From assembly GCA_964353185.1 (NCBI GenBank), contig CAYGUV010000014.1:1-43685 (forward strand): a DNA stretch of 43,685 bases, in the 5' to 3' direction. This document shows, piece after piece, positions 23,168-30,692 of the stretch. The stretch's first letter is position 1. Every line of letters begins with the position of its first letter. The DNA is from GCA-2708415 sp964353185. GTDB lineage: Bacteria > Pseudomonadota > Alphaproteobacteria > Micavibrionales > Micavibrionaceae. A model generated the notes under the pieces. That model searched no databases. It was not told where the DNA came from and saw nothing but the letters and a program-made list of their open reading frames with translations. A program made the position numbers and the translations under genes.

Positions 23168-23833
23168 ATGGTTAAAAACAATACAAAAAATGTTTCGATA
23201 AAAGATCAAATTATCGATTCTGCGCTGGTTTTAGCCGCCACCCAAAATTGGGGTGATATTGATTTTGACGAAATTATTGCCCATGCCAAGATTGATCGTA
23301 ACGATGCCTTAGAATATTTTGATGATAAAGGGGATATCTTAATTGCCTTTGGTCGCCGTATTGATCGTAAAATGATTGAAAATGCGGGACTAGACCCTAT
23401 CGCTGAAGTTAAAATAAACGTGGAAGATCAAGGTCTTATTCGTGAACGTTTATTTGATTTGATTATGGAGCGTTTTGACATTTTAAATGAAAACCGTCAG
23501 GCGATTTTATCGATTTTAGACAGTATTAAATTTGACCCCAAACAAGCACTTATTACCTTTCCCCATCTAACCAAATCAATGGAACGCATTTTGGAAGAGG
23601 CAGGAGAAACGTTAAACGGGCTTACAGGCTGCGCTAAAATTACGGGCTTAACCGCGGTTTATCTTTATACTGTAAAGGCATGGCGCGATGATGATACCGG
23701 CGATATGGCAAAAACAATGGCGGCACTGGATAAATCTTTAGGTTTGGCTGAAGAGGCGGCCAATACATTATCAGGCGGCGATATTTTGGGATTATTTTCC
23801 ACGCTTAAAGGGCGTTTTTCAAAACAGGATTAG
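23168..23833 (+). CDS. TetR-fold/COQ9-related protein
   Basis: The 221-residue all-helical protein opens with a TetR-like helix-turn-helix region (KDQIIDSALVLAATQNWGDI, then FDEIIAHAKIDRNDALEYF, about residues 11-56). The C-terminal half with GLTAVYLYTVKAWRDDDTGD and TMAALDKSLG resembles COQ9, a lipid-binding TetR-fold protein of ubiquinone synthesis that is usual in Alphaproteobacteria. Whether it binds DNA or lipid cannot be decided from sequence: the helix-turn-helix is acidic (several Asp/Glu), which speaks against tight DNA binding. An AAAGG ribosome binding site precedes the ATG. It converges with hemA with a four-base overlap. Confidence 0.65.
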   Translation: MVKNNTKNVSIKDQIIDSALVLAATQNWGDIDFDEIIAHAKIDRNDALEYFDDKGDILIAFGRRIDRKMIENAGLDPIAEVKINVEDQGLIRERLFDLIMERFDILNENRQAILSILDSIKFDPKQALITFPHLTKSMERILEEAGETLNGLTGCAKITGLTAVYLYTVKAWRDDDTGDMAKTMAALDKSLGLAEEAANTLSGGDILGLFSTLKGRFSKQD

Positions 23834-25053
23834 CCCACTTTTAACGCGGGCACGTTGTGCTGCGTATATAAATTTTCTAACGCATCGCATAATTCATCAA
23901 TATCTTCTTTTGAATGGCAGGCCGTAGCAGTCAGGCGCATCCGCTCTGTGCCGATGGGCACTGTGGGGTAATTGATTGGCTGAACATATAAGTTGTAATT
24001 ATTCAGTAATAAATCCGTTACCGCCTTGCAGCATCGTGCATCGCCCACCATTAAGGGTACAATATGACTGCCTCCCTCTAGGAAAGGTAGGCCAATTGCG
24101 GCTAATTTATTTTTTAAGTATGCTGCATTTTTATGCGCCCTTGCGCGTTCAATTTCTGAGGTTTTTAAATGCTCTACACTGGCAAGGCAACCGGCCAAAA
24201 CCGAAGGTGGTTGAGCGGTTGTAAATATAAACGCACTGGCATAGCTGCGTATGGCGTCAATAATATTTTTCGAGGCGGCAACATATCCACCCATCACTCC
24301 ATATGCTTTTCCAAATGTGCCTTCTATAATATCTATGCGGTGCATTTGATTATCGCGCGCGGCAATACCGGCGCCGCGGGGTCCGTATAAACCAACGGCG
24401 TGTACCTCATCTAAATAGGTCATGGCATTATATTTTTCGGCCAAATCACAAATTTCTTTAATGGGGGCTATATCCCCTTCCATTGAATAAACACTTTCAA
24501 AAGCAATAAGTTTAGGTCGGCTTATATCTGTTTGTTTTAAAAGGGTTTCTAAGTGTTCTAAATCATTATGGCGAAAGATTATTTTTTCTGCTTTTTTGGA
24601 CTTCATCCCTTCAATCATGGAGGCATGATTAAGCGAATCTGAAAAGAGAATGGGGTTTCCTAAAATTTCAATAACAGCGGATAGGCTTGCTTGGTTTGAA
24701 ACATATCCAGATGTAAAAACCAATCCGTGCTCTTTGACGTGTAAATCAGCAACGGATGCCTCAAGCGCATCATGTAATTTTTGTGTACCAGAGATATTGC
24801 GTGTGCCGCCTGCGCCCGCGCCATAGTGGGTTATGGCCTGCTGCATGGCTTCTAAGACTTGGGAATTTTGCCCCATGCCTAGATAGTCGTTTGAACACCA
24901 AATTTTCACATCACGGCTGGTGCCGTCGTTGTTGTGATATGTAGCAAGGGGGAATTGGCCGCATTTACGCTCCAACGTGGCAAATTCACGATATCGACCT
25001 TGATTTTGAATGTGGTTCAAGGCGTCTTTAAAATAATCATCATATGTTGCCAT
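23830..25053 (-). CDS. hemA: 5-aminolevulinate synthase
   Basis: ALAS condenses glycine and succinyl-CoA to 5-aminolevulinate, the first step of haem synthesis by the C4 route, which among bacteria marks Alphaproteobacteria. The 407-residue length is normal. Motifs: WCSNDYLGMGQNSQVLEAM near the N-terminus, GAGGTRNISGTQKLHDALEA, YLDEVHAVGLYGPRGAGIA with the PLP-ring aspartate, and the PLP lysine in EGTFGKAYGVMGGY. hemW in this window and this enzyme both serve haem metabolism but are in separate transcription units. No FNR- or Irr-type operator was recognised upstream. Confidence 0.97.
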   Translation of the reverse strand: MATYDDYFKDALNHIQNQGRYREFATLERKCGQFPLATYHNNDGTSRDVKIWCSNDYLGMGQNSQVLEAMQQAITHYGAGAGGTRNISGTQKLHDALEASVADLHVKEHGLVFTSGYVSNQASLSAVIEILGNPILFSDSLNHASMIEGMKSKKAEKIIFRHNDLEHLETLLKQTDISRPKLIAFESVYSMEGDIAPIKEICDLAEKYNAMTYLDEVHAVGLYGPRGAGIAARDNQMHRIDIIEGTFGKAYGVMGGYVAASKNIIDAIRSYASAFIFTTAQPPSVLAGCLASVEHLKTSEIERARAHKNAAYLKNKLAAIGLPFLEGGSHIVPLMVGDARCCKAVTDLLLNNYNLYVQPINYPTVPIGTERMRLTATACHSKEDIDELCDALENLYTQHNVPALKVG

Positions 25054-25148
25054 GGGATACCCGATGCTTAAATTGTTTATGTCTTATTTTTTTTAGCGTA
25101 AGATAGAAACGATTGCAAACTGCCTGCAAATAAATTTAAAGGATTACC

Positions 25149-26066
25149 ATGCTTATTGTTTTTGGCTCAATTAACTTAGATGTCACCTATCACGTAAAAA
25201 AATTACCCAAGCGGGGGGAAACAGTGATCTCTGACAATTTTCTTATTGGACCGGGTGGAAAAGGGGCCAATCAAGCGTTGGCCGCCGCGCGAATGGGCGC
25301 AAAAACGGCGCTGGTTGCAAAAACGGGTGATGACGCCAGTGGTATGCGCGTCATTAATAATTTGAAGAAAAATGAAGTGATGACCTCTGGCATTGCCCGC
25401 GATGAAGAATTGGATACAGGCACGTCGACCATTATTGTGGATCAAAATGGTGAGAATCAAATCATCTATTCCCCGGGTGCGAATGCCCATGCGTCTGCCG
25501 AACAATTGCCTGCTGAAATTCTAAATGACAAAAATATGCTTTTGGTTCAGATGGAGCTGTCGTTAGAAGAAACCATGATCGGTATCAAAAATGCCCGCGA
25601 TAATGGGGCAAAAATTATTTGTAATATGGCGCCAGTGCAAAAGCTTCCTGCTGTTGTTTTAAAGATTTTAGACTATCTAATTTTAAATGAATATGAGGCA
25701 GTTGACTGCCTAAAAACAATGAAGTTGAAACACGATGATGACCCTGTAAAGCAGGCGATTACTTTGGCGAAAGAAGGAAATCTTACATGTATTATCACAT
25801 TGGGGGAAAAGGGGTGCGTCGCAGCTACGCCTGATGAAAAGACCATTGCTATTCAACCGCCTAAAATTGAAAAAACATATGATACAACCGGCGCGGGGGA
25901 TTGTTTCTGTGGGACTTTTGCGGCCTGCTTGCACGAAGGGTTCGATTTAAAACGCGCCTTAAATTATGCAACGACTGCCGCCACATTGTCGTGCACGCGG
26001 CCAGGTGCGCAGAGTTCTTATCCATATTTAAGCGATATTGAACAGATTTTAGAAAAAAATAATTAA
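25149..26066 (+). CDS. rbsK: Ribokinase (PfkB family)
   Basis: Ribokinase phosphorylates D-ribose to ribose 5-phosphate in the cytoplasm. The 305-residue protein shows the family hallmarks: an opening IVFGSINLDVTYHVKKLPKRG, the GPGGKGANQALAAARMGA substrate motif (about residues 36-53) and the catalytic DTTGAGDCFCGTFAACL near residue 240. An AAAGGA ribosome binding site stands before the ATG. No ribose transporter, rbsD or regulator is adjacent, so the ribose may come from nucleoside breakdown. It is divergent from hemA across 95 bases. Confidence 0.92.
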   Translation: MLIVFGSINLDVTYHVKKLPKRGETVISDNFLIGPGGKGANQALAAARMGAKTALVAKTGDDASGMRVINNLKKNEVMTSGIARDEELDTGTSTIIVDQNGENQIIYSPGANAHASAEQLPAEILNDKNMLLVQMELSLEETMIGIKNARDNGAKIICNMAPVQKLPAVVLKILDYLILNEYEAVDCLKTMKLKHDDDPVKQAITLAKEGNLTCIITLGEKGCVAATPDEKTIAIQPPKIEKTYDTTGAGDCFCGTFAACLHEGFDLKRALNYATTAATLSCTRPGAQSSYPYLSDIEQILEKNN

Positions 26067-26101
26067 GTTTTTGAAGAAGTCTTAGGCCAGTAATAAGCCC
26101 G

Positions 26102-26278
26102 CTATGCGCTAATATTAACGTTTGTACCACGGATGGGGGACCCAGGAACGCTTGACGCGGCTGTATCCAAGACATTGGCAATCTCTTTTTGCGCATCAGC
26201 GTTTTGCTTAATCGCTGAATAAGCAAACTCTGCGCGGCTTTGCGCTATTCCCGCTGCTAATTGTGATGCAATTTCCAT
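26102..26278 (-). CDS. Small YjfB-like protein (putative motility family)
   Basis: A 58-residue protein, below the usual ORF-finding cutoff. It begins MEIASQLAAGIAQSRAEFAY, continues through a helical Gln/Ala-rich stretch (SAIKQNADAQKEIANVLDTA) and ends in a short polar tail GTNVNISA. The size, an opening Met-acidic-Ile, the amphipathic Ala/Gln helix and the final Asn-Val/Ile-Asx-Ile motif match the YjfB putative-motility family, small proteins often found with flagellar genes. No flagellar gene is in the window. An AAGGGA stretch lies about 14 bases before the ATG, further than ideal. The call rests on length and pattern only. Confidence 0.6.
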   Translation of the reverse strand: MEIASQLAAGIAQSRAEFAYSAIKQNADAQKEIANVLDTAASSVPGSPIRGTNVNISA

Positions 26279-26431
26279 TGTGTCTTGGTGTTTCCCTTAA
26301 ATAATACCTACCCAATAACATAGCATAAGACTCTTTAATATTTTATTAAATAATACAGCAATATTGCCCTATCGTGATTTTATCTTTAAATTGTTTCATT
26401 ATAACAAATCATTTTAAAAAAAGGGAAGATC

Positions 26432-26845
26432 ATGGGGCAGCAGATTATTATGAACTTTTCAAAACCGCCATCTGATGATGATATCGCAGTGATTGCTAAT
26501 GAACAGTTGCAAAACCTTCCTGATGAATTGAATGACCATACCGAAGACCTCATTATTCAAATTGAAGAAACGGCGGATGATACAATTTTATCTGATTTAG
26601 ATTTAGATGATGCCTTTGATTTACTCGCCTTATATAAACCAGGGGCGGAGCTTGCGCCGGGTGTTGAAAAAAAAGGGGCGGATGATGATAATATTCTTGT
26701 GCTTTATCGTCGCCCTATTTTAGATGCGTGGTGTGAATCATCGGATGATTTAACACAAGTCATTCGCGATGCGATGATCGAAGAAATCGCGGGATATTTT
26801 GAATTTTCCGACGACGACATCCAAGATATGATGGCTAATCATTAG
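26432..26845 (+). CDS. Metallopeptidase-family (zincin-like) protein with a lost HExxH motif
   Basis: The 137-residue protein aligns by eye over its length with the small bacterial zincin-like metallopeptidase family: an N-terminal AxxxLxxLPxEL segment (ANEQLQNLPDELND), an IQIEETADD acidic strand, DAFDLLALYKPG, the highly typical ILVLYRRPILDAWCES, and VIRDAMIEEIAGYFEFSDDDIQDM at the end. In family members the last block normally reads HEIGHHFG. Here residues 117-121 are Glu-Glu-Ile-Ala-Gly, so both zinc-binding histidines are gone and only the glutamate at 118 remains. The frame is intact with a good AAGGGAAG ribosome binding site, so this looks like a retained non-catalytic member, not decay. 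It is convergent with htpG with 11 bases between. Confidence 0.82.
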   Translation: MGQQIIMNFSKPPSDDDIAVIANEQLQNLPDELNDHTEDLIIQIEETADDTILSDLDLDDAFDLLALYKPGAELAPGVEKKGADDDNILVLYRRPILDAWCESSDDLTQVIRDAMIEEIAGYFEFSDDDIQDMMANH

Positions 26846-26856
26846 GCCTTAATCTG

Positions 26857-28827
26857 TTATCCAAGTAGCCCTTTTTCCATGAACTGTGACATGCGGCGTG
26901 CAAATCCTGCGGGGTCATTTGGTGTTTCGCCTTGAATGATGAGGGCTTGATCCAATAATAAATGCGCAGAATCTTCAAGAATGTCAAAGTTCTTTTCTTT
27001 TTCTTGCGATAATTCGGCCAGCTTTTTTATTAGCGCGTGATTGGGATTGATTTCCAAAACAGGTTTTGAATTAGGTTCGTACTTTTGATGGATCTTTAAA
27101 ACTTTTTCCATGTGCATATCCACGCCTTTTTCATCGGCAACCAAACAAACGGGCGACTCTGTTAATCGTTTGGATATACGTACGAATGAAATCTCTGAGC
27201 TTAACGCTTCATGTAAAGAATCTTTTAAGGCGGCAAAGGTACGAAACTCTTCTTTCTGTTCTTCTTTCTTTTGCTCTTCTGTTTTATTTTCGCTGTCTTT
27301 ATCGGTCTTTAAATTATCAAGGTCGATGTTTCCTTTGGTAACTGATTTAAATTTAAAGTCTTTAAATTTCGTAATTTGCTGTAACCAAAATTCATCAACA
27401 GTATCGATAAATAATAACACTTCAATCCCGCGTGATTTAAACCCTTCCAACTGGGGGGAGTTTCTAAGCGAGTCTAATTTTTCACCAGCAATATAATAAA
27501 TTTCTTTTTGGCCATCTGCCATGCGCTCAACATAATCGGTGAGGGAGGTAGGCTTATTATTATCATGTGTTGAGGCGAAACGGGCGATTTTAAAAATCGC
27601 ATCGCGATGTTCTATCGCATCATATAACCCTTCTTTAATAACAGGGCCAAATTGCCCCCATAGGCTTAGGAATGAATCATGATCATCCCGTGATAATTTA
27701 TCGATTTCGTTTAACACTTTTTTGGTTAAACCATTTCGGATTTTACTGACAACAGGATTTGTCTGTAACATTTCACGTGAAATATTAAGTGGTAAATCTT
27801 GCGTATCAACAATACCGCGGACAAAACGCAACCATGGATATAATAAGCTATCTAGCTCGTCCGAAATAAATACACGCTTCACATAAAGCTTTAGTGAGTT
27901 TTTACGTTCTGGATCATACATATCCCATGGACGCATTGATGGTATAAATAACAGTGATGTATATTCAATAACTCCTTCTGCGGTCCAATGCATGGTTAAG
28001 GACGGGTCATCAAACATATTTCCAATGTGATGATAAAATTCTTTATATTGATCTGGCGTGATCTCATTTTTATTGCGTGTCCAAAGGGCGGAAGCTGCAT
28101 TGATCGGCTCCAACTCTTCTTTCTTTTCTTCTTTTGGGTCGATGTAATAAATGGGGACTTCAATATGGTCTGAATATTCCAACACAATTTTATTGATCAT
28201 ATCTTCCAACAAATAATCAATGGCGTCAGTCTTCATTGATAGGCGAATGGATGTTCCATGGTTATTGAGTAATCGTTTGGTTTCATCTTCTGTGGCTTCG
28301 CGAATGTTATATCCTGTGCGCCCATCAGAATTCCAAAACCATGCTTGTGAATCGCCTGCTTTTTGGCTGATAACTTCAACATCATTGGCCACCATAAAAC
28401 TGGCGTAAAACCCAACACCAAATTGGCCGATAAGGGACATCTCTTTTTCATTACCTTGGCTTTTCAAATTCTCAAGAATAGCCGCGGTGCCTGAGCGCGC
28501 AATCGTACCTAAATTTTCAACCAAATCATCACGGTTCATCCCAATACCATTATCGGTAATGGTCAAGGTGAGGGCATTGTTATCCGGTTCAATCCTAATT
28601 TGAAATGGATCAGAGTCTTTTGTTAATTTTGCCTCTTGCAATGATTGATAGCGTAAACGGTCACACGCATCCGCCGCGTTTGAGATAAGCTCCCGCAGAA
28701 AAACATCTTTGTTTGAATAAAGCGCATTGGCAACAATATCCAACAATCGTGAGACATCAGTCTCAAACGGCTGGTTCATTTCGTTTGTTGTTTCGGTCAT
28801 ATCGTCTTTTTGATCTGCGTTTGTCAT
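26857..28827 (-). CDS. htpG: HtpG, bacterial Hsp90 chaperone
   Basis: HtpG is a cytoplasmic ATP-driven dimeric chaperone. The 656-residue sequence has the GHKL ATPase features: NAADACDRLRYQSL, the DNGIGMNRDDLVENLGTIAR motif, and GQFGVGFYASFMVA, followed by a middle domain with WTRNKNEITPDQYKEFY and RGIVDTQDLPLNISREMLQ, and the C-terminal dimerisation domain. A charged stretch with Lys/Glu repeats lies around residues 490-520. The start gives a typical N-terminus (QPFETDVSRLLDIVANALYSNKDVFLRELI). hrcA and grpE in this window show that heat-shock functions are represented, but no CIRCE element or obvious sigma32 promoter precedes htpG. Confidence 0.98.
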   Translation of the reverse strand: MTNADQKDDMTETTNEMNQPFETDVSRLLDIVANALYSNKDVFLRELISNAADACDRLRYQSLQEAKLTKDSDPFQIRIEPDNNALTLTITDNGIGMNRDDLVENLGTIARSGTAAILENLKSQGNEKEMSLIGQFGVGFYASFMVANDVEVISQKAGDSQAWFWNSDGRTGYNIREATEDETKRLLNNHGTSIRLSMKTDAIDYLLEDMINKIVLEYSDHIEVPIYYIDPKEEKKEELEPINAASALWTRNKNEITPDQYKEFYHHIGNMFDDPSLTMHWTAEGVIEYTSLLFIPSMRPWDMYDPERKNSLKLYVKRVFISDELDSLLYPWLRFVRGIVDTQDLPLNISREMLQTNPVVSKIRNGLTKKVLNEIDKLSRDDHDSFLSLWGQFGPVIKEGLYDAIEHRDAIFKIARFASTHDNNKPTSLTDYVERMADGQKEIYYIAGEKLDSLRNSPQLEGFKSRGIEVLLFIDTVDEFWLQQITKFKDFKFKSVTKGNIDLDNLKTDKDSENKTEEQKKEEQKEEFRTFAALKDSLHEALSSEISFVRISKRLTESPVCLVADEKGVDMHMEKVLKIHQKYEPNSKPVLEINPNHALIKKLAELSQEKEKNFDILEDSAHLLLDQALIIQGETPNDPAGFARRMSQFMEKGLLG

Positions 28828-28862
28828 GATGTGTTTCTTTGAAATAAAATTTGCTTACTGTT

Positions 28863-28892
28863 TGTATACACAAATTCAGAATATGCTTGCAA
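28863..28892 (-). promoter_or_regulatory. Possible sigma70-type promoter for htpG
   Basis: On the minus strand TTGCAA (28892-28887) and TATACA (28868-28863) are separated by 18 bases, with the ATG at 28827 about 35 bases downstream of the -10 box. Each box matches four of six consensus bases, so this is a weak call. Confidence 0.3.
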
Positions 28893-28937
28893 ATAAAACA
28901 TTTTTAGATTATGGTAAATAAAATTATTAGGAATAAA

Positions 28938-29396
28938 ATGAGTATTATTAAAGCAGCTATCACTGGCCTAAGTATGGCTCTCCCATTCCAAGAGGCAACC
29001 GCACAGTCTATGGGTGGATTGATCACAGAGGTTCAAGCGCATGAAACCCATGGTCTACAGACTAAAGAACAGTTTCTGATAATGTTGGACAGTATAGAGC
29101 GTTCTTTTTCATATTTTCACAATGAAATTAGCACTTGCATGGAAAAGGAATATGCCAGTGATCAAGCAAAAGCGATGAGCATAATGCTTATGGAAGGCGT
29201 GGAAAGTAATATTGATATCTTATCTGATTTTAAAAGTAGTTTAAAGTCAATGGATACTCTCCCTGAAGACGATATAGAGCGCGCGAATGAAATTTTAGAA
29301 ATTTTATATAAAGGCGTCAATACTTTGCAACAAGGAATAAATGCGCAATCGAATTCTGTTAGCAAGTTTTTTTGTACTGATGGCCTCGCACTGTAA
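28938..29396 (+). CDS. Small exported protein of unknown function
   Basis: The protein of about 152 residues starts with a signal peptide (SIIKAAITGLSMALPFQEA, cleavage after ATA), and the mature part is all-helical: several amphipathic helices with scattered acidic residues, one Cys in EISTCMEKE and one in KFFCTDG near the end that could pair. The frame opens at 28911, but the ATG at 28938 is preferred because an AGGAAT ribosome binding site stands just before it and the signal peptide then lies at the N-terminus. No family is recognised. It ends one base before the stop of the convergent pdxH. Confidence 0.72.
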   Translation: MSIIKAAITGLSMALPFQEATAQSMGGLITEVQAHETHGLQTKEQFLIMLDSIERSFSYFHNEISTCMEKEYASDQAKAMSIMLMEGVESNIDILSDFKSSLKSMDTLPEDDIERANEILEILYKGVNTLQQGINAQSNSVSKFFCTDGLAL

Positions 29397-29999
29397 TCAA
29401 GGATATAACATGCCTGTTGTCCATCCGCCATTTTCATCTGCCGTGTAGACATATCTTTGGTGTAATCGATATTCACCATCAATCCAAAATTCAATTGTTT
29501 TTGGAATAATGCGAAAGCCACGCCAATTAGGCGGGCGGGGAATATCTTCTTGTCCTTCAAATTTTTTTTCATATCCTTCAACAAATTTTTTCAGCTCCTC
29601 TAAATTTTCTAGGGGGCGTGATTGTTTGGATGCCCATGCACCAATACGGCTGCCTCGATGACGGCTGGCATAATATTTATCGGCTTCTTCTGTGCTTACT
29701 TCAACAATATCGCCTTCCACGCGCACTTGCTTACGCATGGATTTCCAATGAAAACATATCGCGGCCTTGGGGTTGTTATCGATTTGATTGCCCTTATGAC
29801 TTTTTGTATTTGTATAAAAAACAAATCCACGATCATCCAATCCTTTTAACAAAACCATACGTGCACTGGGCGTGCCATCTGTGGTAGAGGTCGCAAGACA
29901 CATGGCATTAGGGTCATTCGGCTCTTTTTCTTCGGCAATTGACAGCCATTCTTTGAATAAATCGTATGGATTGGACGGTAACGTAATTTCTTTTGTCAT
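29397..29999 (-). CDS. pdxH: Pyridoxamine 5'-phosphate oxidase
   Basis: PdxH oxidises pyridoxamine or pyridoxine 5'-phosphate to pyridoxal phosphate with FMN and oxygen. The 200-residue length is normal. Family motifs: NAMCLATSTTDGTPSARMVL, LLKGLDDRGFVFYTNTKSHK, ICFHWKSMRKQVRVEGDI, the SRHRGSRIGAWASKQSRPL FMN-binding block and the ending GFRIIPKTIEFWIDGEYRLH. PLP made by this enzyme is the cofactor of the ALAS encoded in the same window, though the two are not linked in one operon. Confidence 0.97.
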   Translation of the reverse strand: MTKEITLPSNPYDLFKEWLSIAEEKEPNDPNAMCLATSTTDGTPSARMVLLKGLDDRGFVFYTNTKSHKGNQIDNNPKAAICFHWKSMRKQVRVEGDIVEVSTEEADKYYASRHRGSRIGAWASKQSRPLENLEELKKFVEGYEKKFEGQEDIPRPPNWRGFRIIPKTIEFWIDGEYRLHQRYVYTADENGGWTTGMLYP

Positions 30000-30054
30000 T
30001 TTTCAAAACTCTATTTTGTCAAAATTATGGGCATCAAATTAAAAATACCTTTTT

Positions 30055-30082
30055 TTGAACTTATTTTACTGCGAATTATTAT
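30055..30082 (+). promoter_or_regulatory. Possible sigma70-type promoter for the 17-kDa-like lipoprotein
   Basis: TTGAAC (30055-30060) and TATTAT (30077-30082) are separated by 16 bases, giving a leader of roughly 45 bases with an AAAGG ribosome binding site before the ATG at 30132. Confidence 0.4.
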
Positions 30083-30131
30083 TGTAGAGTAATGAATGTA
30101 AAAATATTCGCAAGATAGAAAGGCGTATAAA

Positions 30132-30623
30132 ATGAAAAGAATTACAATGATGTTGGCTTTAGTTGCCACGCTCGGTGTGTCGGCCTGTAATGGTCAAGGC
30201 TTTAATGGTATTGGCGGTATGGGCACAAAGCAAACTGTTGGTGCGGCCTCTGGCGCGGTTGTTGGTGGTTTATTAGGCTCCAAAGTTGGTGGCGGAAGCG
30301 GCCAATTATGGGCAACAGGTGCTGGTGCACTTTTGGGGACCTTATTGGGTAGTGAGATTGGTGCTTCCTTAGACCGTGCAGACCGCACATATTTAGCGCA
30401 AGCAAACTCAGCCGCTTTAGAAGCCCCTGTTGGGGAGCGTATTTCATGGAACAATCCACAAAGTGGTAACTATGGATATGTAGAGCCAACACGTAATGGA
30501 TCTGATTCTGCAGGCCGTTATTGCCGTGAATACCAACAGACAATCTATGTTGGTGGACAGCAAGAAACAGGCGTTGGTACAGCATGTCAACGTTCTGATG
30601 GAACATGGGAACTTGTTAGCTAA
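30132..30623 (+). CDS. 17-kDa surface antigen-like glycine-zipper lipoprotein
   Basis: The 163-residue protein has a lipoprotein signal peptide (MKRITMMLALVATLGVSAC, lipobox VSAC with Cys19), then a glycine-zipper segment of small residues (AASGAVVGGLLGSKVGG and ATGAGALLGTLLGSEIGA) typical of the rickettsial 17-kDa antigen and SlyB-like outer-membrane lipoproteins, and a C-terminal domain with GRYCREYQQTIYVGGQQ and GTACQRSDGTWELV, the usual cysteine-bearing end of the 17-kDa family. It is probably anchored in the outer membrane and structural. It is flanked by a possible promoter and a clear terminator, so it is a single-gene unit. Confidence 0.9.
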   Translation: MKRITMMLALVATLGVSACNGQGFNGIGGMGTKQTVGAASGAVVGGLLGSKVGGGSGQLWATGAGALLGTLLGSEIGASLDRADRTYLAQANSAALEAPVGERISWNNPQSGNYGYVEPTRNGSDSAGRYCREYQQTIYVGGQQETGVGTACQRSDGTWELVS

Positions 30624-30648
30624 TTAAAACTGCTACAAATAATTAAAT

Positions 30649-30681
30649 AAAGCCGCTTTAATTATTGAAGCGGCTTTTTTT
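30649..30681 (+). terminator. Rho-independent terminator after the 17-kDa-like lipoprotein gene
   Basis: A perfect 10-base stem AAAGCCGCTT (30649-30658) / AAGCGGCTTT (30668-30677) with a nine-base AT loop is followed by a run of T, seven in all counting those in the stem (30675-30681). It lies 26 bases after the stop and would also stop transcription from the opposite gene only weakly, because the other side lacks a long T run. Confidence 0.9.
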
Positions 30682-30692
30682 ATAGATAAATA

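Noticed and set aside
26334..26350. TTTAATA-TTT-TATTAAA inverted repeat in the gap before the metallopeptidase-like gene
   Set aside because: It is made only of A and T in an AT-rich region, lacks a T run and could easily arise by chance.
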